DNA from: a virus | IMG/VR virus record: IMGVR_UViG_3300008117_000237 | Span: 1 to 27,637 of that record | Length of the DNA: 27,637 nucleotides | Direction: 5' to 3' (one strand) | Part shown: positions 21,279-27,637 of the stretch, piece after piece | Layout: each line of letters begins with the position of its first letter | Numbering within the stretch: position 1 is the stretch's first letter | Position numbers and translations under genes: made by a program | The notes under the pieces: generated by a model | The model's database searches: none | Seen by the model: the letters and a program-made list of their open reading frames with translations, nothing else | Told to the model about the DNA's origin: nothing

Positions 21279-21347
21279 TTGAGGAATCCTCCGTAGTGAG
21301 TTGTGGAATTTTCTTCAGTGAAGTATTCGAGTGCGAGTATCGCGGCT

Positions 21348-22850
21348 CTACTTCGGCTGACTGATTCGTGCTCTCGCAACCTCTTTCGAGCGAAGACGAG
21401 TAAAAGCACTTGGCTCAATGTTAGTAGTTTCGTTAGTGCTTCGCAACTCCGCTACGGTGCTCTCGTAGGCAGGGTAGGTCACTACCGAAACGTCGTATAA
21501 CTGAACTTCTTTAAGTTCGCGAATACTCCTATCGGTGCTCCACGAATCCTTAATAGTCCTAAACGCGAAACTCATCTGTGAGAGGTCGCCGCGACTAAGA
21601 GCACTCATAACGCGAGCGGCGTCAGGGTTGGAAGGGTCTAGTTTCGCCTCGACGCGAAGCCCACGTTCGTCCTCGACGAGTTCGAGAGTACCTGACTTAG
21701 TACGAGCGAGCGGAACGCCTTCGTGGTCGATAAGCAGGCGGACGTCAGCGCCGTCCTTAATCGTCTTCGTAAACGCGCCGCGCTTAACGTACTCCGTCCA
21801 CGGCAACGGCTCTGAAGGCGAATCGAAGACGGCGGCATAGCCAACGAGCGTCGAGCCTTCGCCTTCCGCACGAAGTTCGAGATTCGTATATGCGACGGAA
21901 CGCTTCTCGTCAAACGCCTTCGTTACCCAACGAACTTCGACGTCGCTCTGAATCTGTTCTTTATCTCGTTCCATAATCGCCTCGTCTATCCACTTTAGAT
22001 TCCTTTTATCTAATTGCGCTACTACTCGCTCTGCGTATGCCTGAGCACGACGAGCGCTCTCCTTCGAAGAGCCGCCTCCCCAGAGAAGCATTGCGACTAG
22101 ACCAGCCGTAATCTCGTCGTCTTCTACCGCGTCTAAATCGACGATATGCCGCGCTATCCAAGGTGCGATTTTCCGCCACTTGCGTTCAGTAATACGACCA
22201 GCCGCCATTTCGCGAGCGTCTTCTACCGTCTGCGGCTTTAATCCGTCTCCTGAATATCCTTCCTCGTGTAAACGAATTCCGCGACGAGCAGACTCGCGCA
22301 TAAACTCAGGAGCGGAGATATCTACGGCGCGAGATTCGTACTCCATAGGAGTCTCTTCTGGCTCCTCTAGCTCCTCTTCGTCGTCTTCTTCCTCCTGAAT
22401 CGGTGCTAATTCGGGAACGTTTTCGAGTCCTTTAATCAGCCTTTCAGAGATAATCCAGAACTTACAAATAGCCTCTGGCGCTATCTCTCCTTCGACGATT
22501 TCGCAGGCGCGACCACCCTCGTAGAAGACACAATTCGCGCAAATTAAACCGTCCTCGCTAAAAGGCGATTCCTCGACGTAATGCGAGCCGTGTTCTCCTG
22601 CTCCTTTATCGAACTTTCCGTATTCCTCCGCGATTCCTTCGAGAAGGTCATAAAGCACGTTCTGAACAGGCGATAAACCTTCTTCGCCGTTCCTCTCTTC
22701 CTCTTCGTAAGCGGACGTAACCGCAACGAAGTGCGCCTGAGCCTCTTCTTTCGTCGCGTGGCAACCGCCGTCAATAGGCATTTTTTCACCTTCCTTAACT
22801 ACAGCGAAACCGCTACAGCCTTCGGCGTCGGAAATAATTTCGTACGGCAT
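21348..22850 (-). CDS. Prohead protease (HK97 S78 type) fused to extra N-terminal domains
   Basis: A 500-residue protein. Residues about 317-475 are the protease: RSVAYTNLELRAEGEGSTLV, GYAAVFDSPSEPLPW, RLLIDHEG with candidate catalytic His376, and SQMSFAF with Ser427. This domain alone is the usual size of the family (150-220 residues). The N-terminal 310 residues are extra: a GCSGFAVVKEG...CHATKEEAQAH module, a four-Cys cluster (Cys104, 107, 116, 129: CANC...AC...IC), an acidic linker (about 150-170) and a helical domain (ITERKWRKIAPWIARHIVDL). Similar domains occur in structural genes of environmental phages, to my recollection. Encoded between portal and capsid genes as expected. Confidence 0.85.
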   Translation of the reverse strand: MPYEIISDAEGCSGFAVVKEGEKMPIDGGCHATKEEAQAHFVAVTSAYEEEERNGEEGLSPVQNVLYDLLEGIAEEYGKFDKGAGEHGSHYVEESPFSEDGLICANCVFYEGGRACEIVEGEIAPEAICKFWIISERLIKGLENVPELAPIQEEEDDEEELEEPEETPMEYESRAVDISAPEFMRESARRGIRLHEEGYSGDGLKPQTVEDAREMAAGRITERKWRKIAPWIARHIVDLDAVEDDEITAGLVAMLLWGGGSSKESARRAQAYAERVVAQLDKRNLKWIDEAIMERDKEQIQSDVEVRWVTKAFDEKRSVAYTNLELRAEGEGSTLVGYAAVFDSPSEPLPWTEYVKRGAFTKTIKDGADVRLLIDHEGVPLARTKSGTLELVEDERGLRVEAKLDPSNPDAARVMSALSRGDLSQMSFAFRTIKDSWSTDRSIRELKEVQLYDVSVVTYPAYESTVAELRSTNETTNIEPSAFTRLRSKEVARARISQPK

Positions 22851-22852
22851 AG

Positions 22853-23119
22853 TTAGTCCGTATCAGGCGTCAAAATGCGTAGGTCTGCGGTTCCTACTTG
22901 GGCTGTAACGATTCCGTACATCTTCTGTTTAAGTGGAAGGAAGAACTCGTGTGGCGCACTGTGCTTCTCTAGCGGCATACCGTTACTCGTAGTAACCGTC
23001 GAGTCTCCGACGTAGACAGTCGCGCTATTTACAATTTGTAGATAGATATACCTATTCTGGTCGTCTTGTTCGACGATAAGAGTTGGCGTAGTTCCAACGT
23101 TTACTTGAGTCGTCTTCAT
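22853..23119 (-). CDS. Small beta-rich head protein (88 aa)
   Basis: Begins MKTTQVNVGTTPTLIVEQDD, then RYIYLQIVNSATVYVGDSTV, HEFFLPLKQKMYGIVTAQVG and ends ADLRILTPDTD. The pattern is a small beta sandwich resembling phage decoration or fibre proteins (VYVGDS...V.T..G.PL....). It overlaps the portal stop as ATGA and is followed directly by the protease gene, so it belongs to the head block. A capsid decoration or head-fibre role is a guess; the structural class is the firmer statement. Confidence 0.6.
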   Translation of the reverse strand: MKTTQVNVGTTPTLIVEQDDQNRYIYLQIVNSATVYVGDSTVTTSNGMPLEKHSAPHEFFLPLKQKMYGIVTAQVGTADLRILTPDTD

Positions 23120-24291
23120 TGTGGCGGCTCCGCGTCAGTTCCGATATCAGCAGTAGCGGCGACGTCCGAAACGGGAAGCGCCATAACGAACTTATCTCCG
23201 CCTTCGAACGGCTCCTTATTCTCAACAGCGCGAGCCTCGTTCGGCGTAAGAGTTCCCGAACTAATCTGAATCTGTTGAGCACGAACACGCGTAAGAAGGT
23301 CAGCGCGTTGGAATTCGTCCGTATTAAATCGAACCTTCTGACCTAGCGGAAGCATTTCGCTAAGTGCGTCCTCGATACGGCGGAGCCACGGAAGCAGGGT
23401 GTAGCGCACGAAGTTAATACCCATACTTTCGACGTTCTGATAAGTCTGTGAGTCTCCTCCGCTTCCGTTAATCATATGGAGCGGAATTCGATAAGCGCGA
23501 GCGATATCGCGAACTACTGCTTCGCGGTGTTCGAGCATTTGCATATCTGCGGCGCTCGTAAGAATCGGACGCCACTTTAAGCCGCTAGTAAGAACGGCTG
23601 GACGACGGTGTTTATAGTGCGAGTCTTCCCACTGCTGACGAATAAGTTCCGCCTGTTCTTTCGTTAGCGACGTATCCGTTTCGAGAACGCTCGACGGAGT
23701 AGCGCCTTCGCCGTAGAACTGCGAAAGGAATCTATCCATAGCGATACTCATACCGATAGTGTTTCGAAGTGCTTCGAGCGGCGAAATAGAACGACGCTGA
23801 TTAGGAAGACGAAGCCAATGGATAGCGCGAATTTCGCCGTCCGTATATTCACGCTTGTCGATTTTAAAGTATTCGTTTCCTTCGTCGTCTAGAACTACTG
23901 CCACTTTAAACGGGTGGATATTTCGCATTTCTACGGGAAGTTCTCCAGCGCGACGCGGCGCGTAAATGTAATCGGTTCCGTGAAGCGCGAGCGTTACCGT
24001 CATCTGGTGGATAAATTCGAACATCGTCTGCTCGCTATTCGGGCGAACGAGAAGAGACGGAGTAGGGAGGCGTTCGATTCTGCCTCCTCTATCGCGAGTA
24101 AGTTCGAGCGGCATAGAGGCGACTGAATCCGCGATAAGCGTTACAGACGCGAGCACAGCGGAGACGGCGAACGCCGAAGTCTCCGTAACGATTTCCCCTG
24201 AGTAGTTCGGGTAGTACGGACGCGCAGAAATCTGATACGGGTCGATACTTGTAGGGAGAGCACGAGCCTCACGTTTACGCCACAGACTCAC
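23116..24291 (-). CDS. Portal protein, HK97 type
   Basis: A 391-residue protein with classic portal features: FAVSAVLASVTLIADSVASM near the start, then MPLELTRDRGG, FIHQMTVTLALHGTDYIYAP, IHWLRLPNQRRSISPLEALR, RQQWEDSHYKHRRPAVLTSG, and a C-terminal RAQQIQISSGTLTPNEARAV followed by ENKEPFEGGD. All are characteristic of the Phage_portal family, and the length is normal. It starts at GTG 24291, overlapping the upstream small-gene stop (GTGA). It forms the dodecameric DNA gate at the capsid vertex and binds the terminase during packaging. Confidence 0.93.
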   Translation of the reverse strand: MSLWRKREARALPTSIDPYQISARPYYPNYSGEIVTETSAFAVSAVLASVTLIADSVASMPLELTRDRGGRIERLPTPSLLVRPNSEQTMFEFIHQMTVTLALHGTDYIYAPRRAGELPVEMRNIHPFKVAVVLDDEGNEYFKIDKREYTDGEIRAIHWLRLPNQRRSISPLEALRNTIGMSIAMDRFLSQFYGEGATPSSVLETDTSLTKEQAELIRQQWEDSHYKHRRPAVLTSGLKWRPILTSAADMQMLEHREAVVRDIARAYRIPLHMINGSGGDSQTYQNVESMGINFVRYTLLPWLRRIEDALSEMLPLGQKVRFNTDEFQRADLLTRVRAQQIQISSGTLTPNEARAVENKEPFEGGDKFVMALPVSDVAATADIGTDAEPPQ

Positions 24292-24425
24292 GCTGATATT
24301 CCTCCGAGAACGATTAGAAGTACGCCGCTAGTAATAATCGCCACAGGAACGCTAAACGCTCCTACGCCGATTACTACAAGTATGCCACCTAGAAGTTCTG
24401 CTGTCGTGGTAAGTAGTTTTCTCAT
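24288..24425 (-). CDS. Two-helix membrane peptide between terminase and portal genes (45 aa)
   Basis: ATG 24425 overlaps the terminase stop as ATGA, and the TGA stop overlaps the portal GTG. The protein is MRKLLTTTAELLGGILVVIG, then VGAFSVPVAIITSGVLLIVL, then GGISA: two hydrophobic helices separated by a Pro-containing turn. Perfect coupling on both sides and the clean hydrophobic pattern make it a real gene despite its length. Similar tiny membrane genes sit here in related actinophages, to my recollection. Function unknown. Confidence 0.7.
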   Translation of the reverse strand: MRKLLTTTAELLGGILVVIGVGAFSVPVAIITSGVLLIVLGGISA

Positions 24426-25927
24426 TTCCAGATATCCATAATCGTCGGTGCGTCTATGATACGCGTTTTCGTTGTCGCTCTATCTACTGCCATAACGAGC
24501 GCTATAGCGGCGTCGATTTTCCTTCTGCTTTTACCTTTCGAGAGTCGCCACCCGTTATCCGTCATACGTTGAGCGGCTGATAATACTTGGTCTGTAAACG
24601 TCGGAGAGCCGTCGTGGGCTATTTTCCCGTTTACGATTAACTCGTAGGCGTTACCGCAGGCAGGAACGAGACGAGAAGACGTCTGCGGATACTCGACCAT
24701 AGGAAGTCCGTCGTCGGCGAGTGCTTCTGCTGAACGCTGGAAGTACGCAGGGTCGTAAACGAATTCCCGTACTTCGTAAGTGTTATGGATTTCCCGTAGG
24801 TAGTGCTCGACTGCGGCGATATCTACGCCTTCGTCTTTCGGTTGCCAGATTTTCGCTCGTACGACTAGCCGTGTCTCCTGCTGTTGCGCGATAACTACGG
24901 CTATCGAGTCGTGTTTAAGAGCCATATCTATTCCGACGTAAATGGGTAGTTCTTCGTCTATCTCATCTTCGGAAACGCAACGTTCCCACGAGCCAGCAGG
25001 AAGCCACGACTCCTGAGCGCGCACCCACTGATTTAAACGCCAACGACGGAACGCGCTTTCAGAAGTCTGCTTTACCGCCGTCTCGAAATCCTCTAACGAA
25101 AGGAGTCGTTCCGCGATATTCGGATTAGCGGTACGCCACGCGGCTTTATCGTTTAGGTCGCAGTCTGGCGGAGCCTCCCACCACCAGAAGCCGTAAGACT
25201 CGTCTACGACTTCCTTCGCCGCGCACCTCTTCCCGTAGTCGTAAAGTTCGCCACAGAGCGAGGAAAGGTCATAGCCAGCCGTCGTAATCGAGACTACGAG
25301 CGGCTCGATACGTGCTCCGCTACCTAGCGTCATCTGGTCGTAGAGGTCACTCGTTCCCTGATTCCATAACTCGTCGAAGAGCACGAGAGACGGATTAAGT
25401 CCAGCCTGCGAACGGAACTCCGACGAAAGTACGCGGAAGATAGAACCGAAACGCGGCATTTCGAGCGCGTCGCGATACACGCGGCACTCCTTCGAGAGAA
25501 TCGGACTCGCCTGAATCTGCTGTTTAGCCTCGTTAAAAATAATCCGCGCCTGTTGCCTATCTCCTGCGACGGCGTAGATTTCCGCTCCTGCCTCTCCTGC
25601 GACTAAGCCATAAACGGCGATAGCGGAACCTAGAAGACTCTTACCCTGTTTACGAGGAAGCCCAATAAGCGCTCGACGATAACGAAGACGTCCGTTCGGC
25701 GTCCGCTCGTAGAGAGCACGAAGTAGCCACTTCTGCCACGAAGTAAAGTCGAGAGGTTCGCCTGCGCGATTACCTTTTAGAACCGTAAAATGGTCGAGAG
25801 CGAACTGAATGATTTCGTCGCCGTCAGACGGCTTATAGATACGCGGCGTGTAGTACGTCGGTTTCCACTTATTCGACGGCTCTAGCGCGTTTCGCCGCGA
25901 TACGTTTATGGAGGTCTGCGAACTCAC
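24422..25927 (-). CDS. terL: Terminase large subunit
   Basis: A 501-residue DNA-packaging motor. The ATPase has PRKQGKS (Walker A, 91-97), LVLFDE (Walker B, 181-186) and SITTAGY (coupling motif, 213-219). The C-terminal nuclease has YVGIDMALKH with Asp334, FVYDPAY with Asp392 and KIDAAIALVMA with Asp472. This is the Terminase_1 (HK97-like) arrangement at normal length. The GTG start at 25927 lies 58 bases inside the small-subunit gene. Its ribosome-binding site is AGGAG at a long 12-base spacing, so the start is the least certain part. Confidence 0.93.
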   Translation of the reverse strand: MSSQTSINVSRRNALEPSNKWKPTYYTPRIYKPSDGDEIIQFALDHFTVLKGNRAGEPLDFTSWQKWLLRALYERTPNGRLRYRRALIGLPRKQGKSLLGSAIAVYGLVAGEAGAEIYAVAGDRQQARIIFNEAKQQIQASPILSKECRVYRDALEMPRFGSIFRVLSSEFRSQAGLNPSLVLFDELWNQGTSDLYDQMTLGSGARIEPLVVSITTAGYDLSSLCGELYDYGKRCAAKEVVDESYGFWWWEAPPDCDLNDKAAWRTANPNIAERLLSLEDFETAVKQTSESAFRRWRLNQWVRAQESWLPAGSWERCVSEDEIDEELPIYVGIDMALKHDSIAVVIAQQQETRLVVRAKIWQPKDEGVDIAAVEHYLREIHNTYEVREFVYDPAYFQRSAEALADDGLPMVEYPQTSSRLVPACGNAYELIVNGKIAHDGSPTFTDQVLSAAQRMTDNGWRLSKGKSRRKIDAAIALVMAVDRATTKTRIIDAPTIMDIWK

Positions 25928-26342
25928 TCGTCTTCACTTCTCCTACTCCCAGATTCGCTCTATCTGTCGGACTAAATCCTATCTGACCTAGAAGTTTCGC
26001 TATCTGATTATCTAACTCGCGCAAGCCGCGACGTTCGCGCCACGCGTCAGGCTGAGAGAGAACGCGAGCACGTAACTGAACTCGCTCGTCGAGTAACTCG
26101 CAAGCCATAAGGACAAGTTCGCCGTCGATAGACGGCTTCAGCCACGGCGCTCCTCCCGTCCAGACGGCTTCCCAGAGACGCATACCGTACGGCGAGAGTT
26201 TCCTATGCGGTTCAGGGATATCGCTATGGGCAGTAGGGAGCGCGATTACCTCCGCCTTCGGAAGTTTCCGCTTCCCTAGATTCCCTAAACGAATCTTCTG
26301 TTCGACAGGCTTCGGACGCCTGCCGCTACCTTTCCCACCCAC
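25869..26342 (-). CDS. terS: Terminase small subunit, P27 family
   Basis: Two GTG starts are possible (26351 and 26342). I choose 26342 because AGGAGG (26356-26351) is then spaced eight bases away and the codon overlaps the stop of the preceding small gene (TAGTG). The protein begins with GGKGSGRRPKPVE, then PEPHRKLSPYGMRLWEAVWT, and ends LLGQIGFSPTDRANLGVGEV. The GFSPTDRANLG phrase near the C-terminus is typical of P27-type small terminases. It recognises phage DNA and delivers it to the large subunit encoded directly after it. Confidence 0.8.
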   Translation of the reverse strand: MGGKGSGRRPKPVEQKIRLGNLGKRKLPKAEVIALPTAHSDIPEPHRKLSPYGMRLWEAVWTGGAPWLKPSIDGELVLMACELLDERVQLRARVLSQPDAWRERRGLRELDNQIAKLLGQIGFSPTDRANLGVGEVKTSEFADLHKRIAAKRARAVE

Positions 26343-26548
26343 TAGGAGCACCTCCTACGAGCAGGATTCGTGGTGACGTCTACCCTTCCGTGAAAAACGG
26401 GGTGAAACGGCGATTTCCCTTTATTCATAAGTGTTTCGAGAATACTTCTTTTTACGCGGCTACGCATAAAGAGACGGGCAGGGGAGCCGTAGGTACGCGG
26501 TCTAGGAAAAATCGCACACCTGCGCGTGTCGAGTGCTGGTCTGGTCAT
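26342..26548 (-). CDS. Possible small basic protein between HNH and terminase genes (68 aa)
   Basis: Supported mainly by coupling: its ATG (26548) overlaps the HNH stop as ATGA, and its TAG (26344-26342) overlaps the small terminase GTG. The sequence is rich in Arg, Pro and Thr (MTRPALDTRRCAIFPRPRTY; later SRVKRSILETLMNKGKSPFH) and does not look like a known fold, so the alternative is a non-coding spacer of 200 bases. A small hairpin, CCGT-GAAAA-ACGG on the plus strand, lies near 26388-26400. I rate gene and spacer about equally likely. Confidence 0.45.
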   Translation of the reverse strand: MTRPALDTRRCAIFPRPRTYGSPARLFMRSRVKRSILETLMNKGKSPFHPVFHGRVDVTTNPARRRCS

Positions 26549-26847
26549 CTGCGGTGTTCTCTCGCGCCTCGTCGAGAGTTACAGGAGCGGTGCGCTGGTA
26601 GTAGGGGTGACGTCGGTTCTCCCGTTAGTACGTGGTCTGCGGTGAATGGGTCGTCTGGTCGTGCTCCTTCGCCGCATATCCAGCAGGCTTCGGCGTTCTC
26701 TCTTACTGCTTTCGCTCTGGTCTTATAGGTTCCTTTGTAGTGAGGACGCGTCGCGTTTCGTACTGCTTCTCGTATCTTCGTACACGTGTCGCACCTGCTG
26801 GAGTTCGGCGTTAGTTGTCCGCAGTTTAGACAAGGCTTCTTAATCAT
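26545..26847 (-). CDS. HNH endonuclease
   Basis: A 100-residue protein. A zinc knuckle (CLNCGQLTPNSSRCDTC) leads to CWICGEGARPDDPFTADHVL, followed by PTSPLLPAHRSCNSRRGARE. ADHV supplies the catalytic His, and the His-x3-Asn part of the beta-beta-alpha-metal motif is HRSCN. HNH proteins next to the terminase genes of HK97-like phages assist in cleaving DNA during packaging, and this position fits. It is coupled by ATGA to the CmoA-like gene upstream. Size and motif leave little doubt on the class. Confidence 0.87.
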   Translation of the reverse strand: MIKKPCLNCGQLTPNSSRCDTCTKIREAVRNATRPHYKGTYKTRAKAVRENAEACWICGEGARPDDPFTADHVLTGEPTSPLLPAHRSCNSRRGAREHRR

Positions 26848-27497
26848 TTCTCTATTATGAAGCCTGAGAACTCTCCGAATCGAAAGAACTCGTAGTAGAC
26901 GAACGGGAAGATATCGCGGCTTATAGGTCGCTGGATTCCCGACAGGCTGAGTTCCTTCTGGAGGATTTCGTTCGCGTCTACGCCGCTCGCTACCTTTCCT
27001 GCGAGGGTAAGGCGGCGGTAGATAGTGCCGATATAGCGAGAGGCGTCTTCGGTTTTATCTACGACGATTAGCGCTCCTCCTACGTTGAGGTTGTCGTATA
27101 GGCGGCGGAGGTAAGGCTTTCGTTCTGCTATCGGTAGGAACATAAGCACGAGGAAGAGCGTCGCGACGTCGAACGGTTCGTAGTCGTAGTCGAGTACGTC
27201 GGCTAGTTCGAAGCGTCCGTATCCGTCGAAGAGTTCCTTCATCTGCGGAGAGTTATCTATAGAGACGGCTTCGCAATTACGCGCTTTCAGGGAATCGGTT
27301 AAGAGGCGCGTTATGTTTCCCGTCGAGGCTCCAATGTCGTAGAGCCTTCCGCCTTCGGGGAGGTAGTGCCTAGCGATATGCGCTACGGCTCCTGCTACGA
27401 GGTCATAGAAGGGTAACTGTTCCCGTACGTGCCGCTCGAAGCCTGCCGCTACGTTCGCGTTTTTAAACGTCCAGTCACGCGGTATCTCGAAGGTCAT
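26844..27497 (-). CDS. CmoA-like class I SAM enzyme (carboxy-SAM synthase homologue)
   Basis: A 217-residue Rossmann SAM-binding protein. The N-terminal half follows CmoA closely as I remember it: RDWTF (7-11), VREQLPFYDLV, LYDIGASTGNITR (motif I, 52-64), CEAVSIDNSPQM (75-86), then a LFLVLMFLP segment, LNVGGALIVVDK and EILQKE. CmoA makes carboxy-SAM from SAM and prephenate. The protein is about 30 residues shorter than E. coli CmoA. The family's C-terminal SQKR appears here as LQKE, so substrate or activity may differ. Its ATG overlaps the stop of the C5 DNA methyltransferase gene, pointing to joint action. The alternative is an ordinary methyltransferase. Confidence 0.75.
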   Translation of the reverse strand: MTFEIPRDWTFKNANVAAGFERHVREQLPFYDLVAGAVAHIARHYLPEGGRLYDIGASTGNITRLLTDSLKARNCEAVSIDNSPQMKELFDGYGRFELADVLDYDYEPFDVATLFLVLMFLPIAERKPYLRRLYDNLNVGGALIVVDKTEDASRYIGTIYRRLTLAGKVASGVDANEILQKELSLSGIQRPISRDIFPFVYYEFFRFGEFSGFIIEK

Positions 27498-27637
27498 TAG
27501 GACGCCTTTCTTAGTATCTCGTTGCGGACGGTTTCCGCGATTCGTTTCATCATTAGCGGCGGTACGGAACGTCCGATTCGTTCGGCTCGCTCTCTATAGG
27601 TTCCTGTTAGTTCGAAGTCAGCAGGGAAGGAGCATAA
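27497..27637 (-). CDS. C5 cytosine DNA methyltransferase, C-terminal 46 residues (cut by window edge)
   Basis: The visible end reads SFPADFELTGTYRERAERIG, RSVPPLMMKRIAETVRNEIL, then RKAS and TAA, in a frame open to base 27637. FP.DF.LTGTYRERAERIG.SVPPLMMK.IAE is the motif IX-X region of C5 DNA methyltransferases, in which motif X normally reads GN(S/A)VP and contacts SAM. Here the Asn is Arg (codon CGT, 27571-27569). The catalytic Cys and target-recognition domain lie outside the window. The stop overlaps the CmoA-like ATG (TAATG). Modified cytosine would protect phage DNA from restriction. Confidence 0.82.
   Translation of the reverse strand, partial: LCSFPADFELTGTYRERAERIGRSVPPLMMKRIAETVRNEILRKAS

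Noticed and set aside
21279-21310. Palindromic GAGGAATCCTC over the ribosome-binding site of the capsid gene
   Set aside because: As RNA it can form only about three pairs around a minimal loop, too weak to claim regulation.
1-27637. Search for tRNA genes, integrase, attachment sites and insertion sequences
   Set aside because: I saw no cloverleaf-like CCA-ended segment, no recombinase motif and no terminal inverted repeats flanking a transposase; the absence is by eye only and limited to this window.

Overview
The window is a contiguous, tightly packed piece of a tailed-phage genome (siphovirus type with an HK97-fold capsid). Every gene I can support is on the minus strand, so transcription runs from base 27637 towards base 1. 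Both ends cut genes: the right end holds only the last 46 codons of a C5 DNA methyltransferase, and the left end only the first 82 codons of a DUF932-type gene. An actinobacterial host is indicated by a WhiB-family regulator and by the small-gene content. Exported proteins with long Thr-rich linkers suggest a member of the Acidimicrobiia, but that host guess is inference. I saw no tRNA, integrase, transposase or CRISPR array.

Layout in transcription order. (1) 27637-26545: C5 DNA methyltransferase (C-terminus), a CmoA-like SAM enzyme and an HNH endonuclease, joined by 1-4 base overlaps. (2) 26548-18706: packaging and head genes: a small ORF, TerS, TerL, a two-helix membrane peptide, portal, a small beta-rich protein, a 500-residue prohead protease with extra N-terminal domains, major capsid protein, connector and tail terminator. 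(3) 18694-11016: tail genes: major tail protein, tail assembly chaperones made by a -1 frameshift at a CCCTTTA heptamer, tape measure, distal tail protein, small tail-tip proteins and a glycine-rich fibre. (4) 10995-7393: Thr-rich exported protein, small membrane proteins (holin candidates), M15-type endolysin, small DNA-binding protein and metallophosphoesterase. (5) 7392-7197: the longest non-coding stretch, with stacked hairpins, T-tracts and probable promoter sequence. (6) 7196-1: zinc-ribbon protein, SprT-like protein, YqaJ-type nuclease with a putative annealing protein, WhiB, a nuclease-like protein, a lambda-O-like replication initiator with iteron-like repeats inside its gene, an exported transglycosylase-like enzyme, then small unknown genes and DUF932.

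Three observations stand out. First, the methyltransferase has GRSVPP where C5 methyltransferases normally have GN(S/A)VP, and the overlapping downstream gene is a homologue of CmoA, the enzyme that makes carboxy-SAM. Together they suggest a phage system that puts a carboxymethyl-type group on cytosine. Second, six palindromic tetranucleotides (GATC, CATG, CCGG, GGCC, AGCT, TGCA) are almost absent: I count 0, 0, 1, 1, 1 and 2 in 27.6 kb. Third, a probable replication origin lies within the linker-coding part of the initiator gene.
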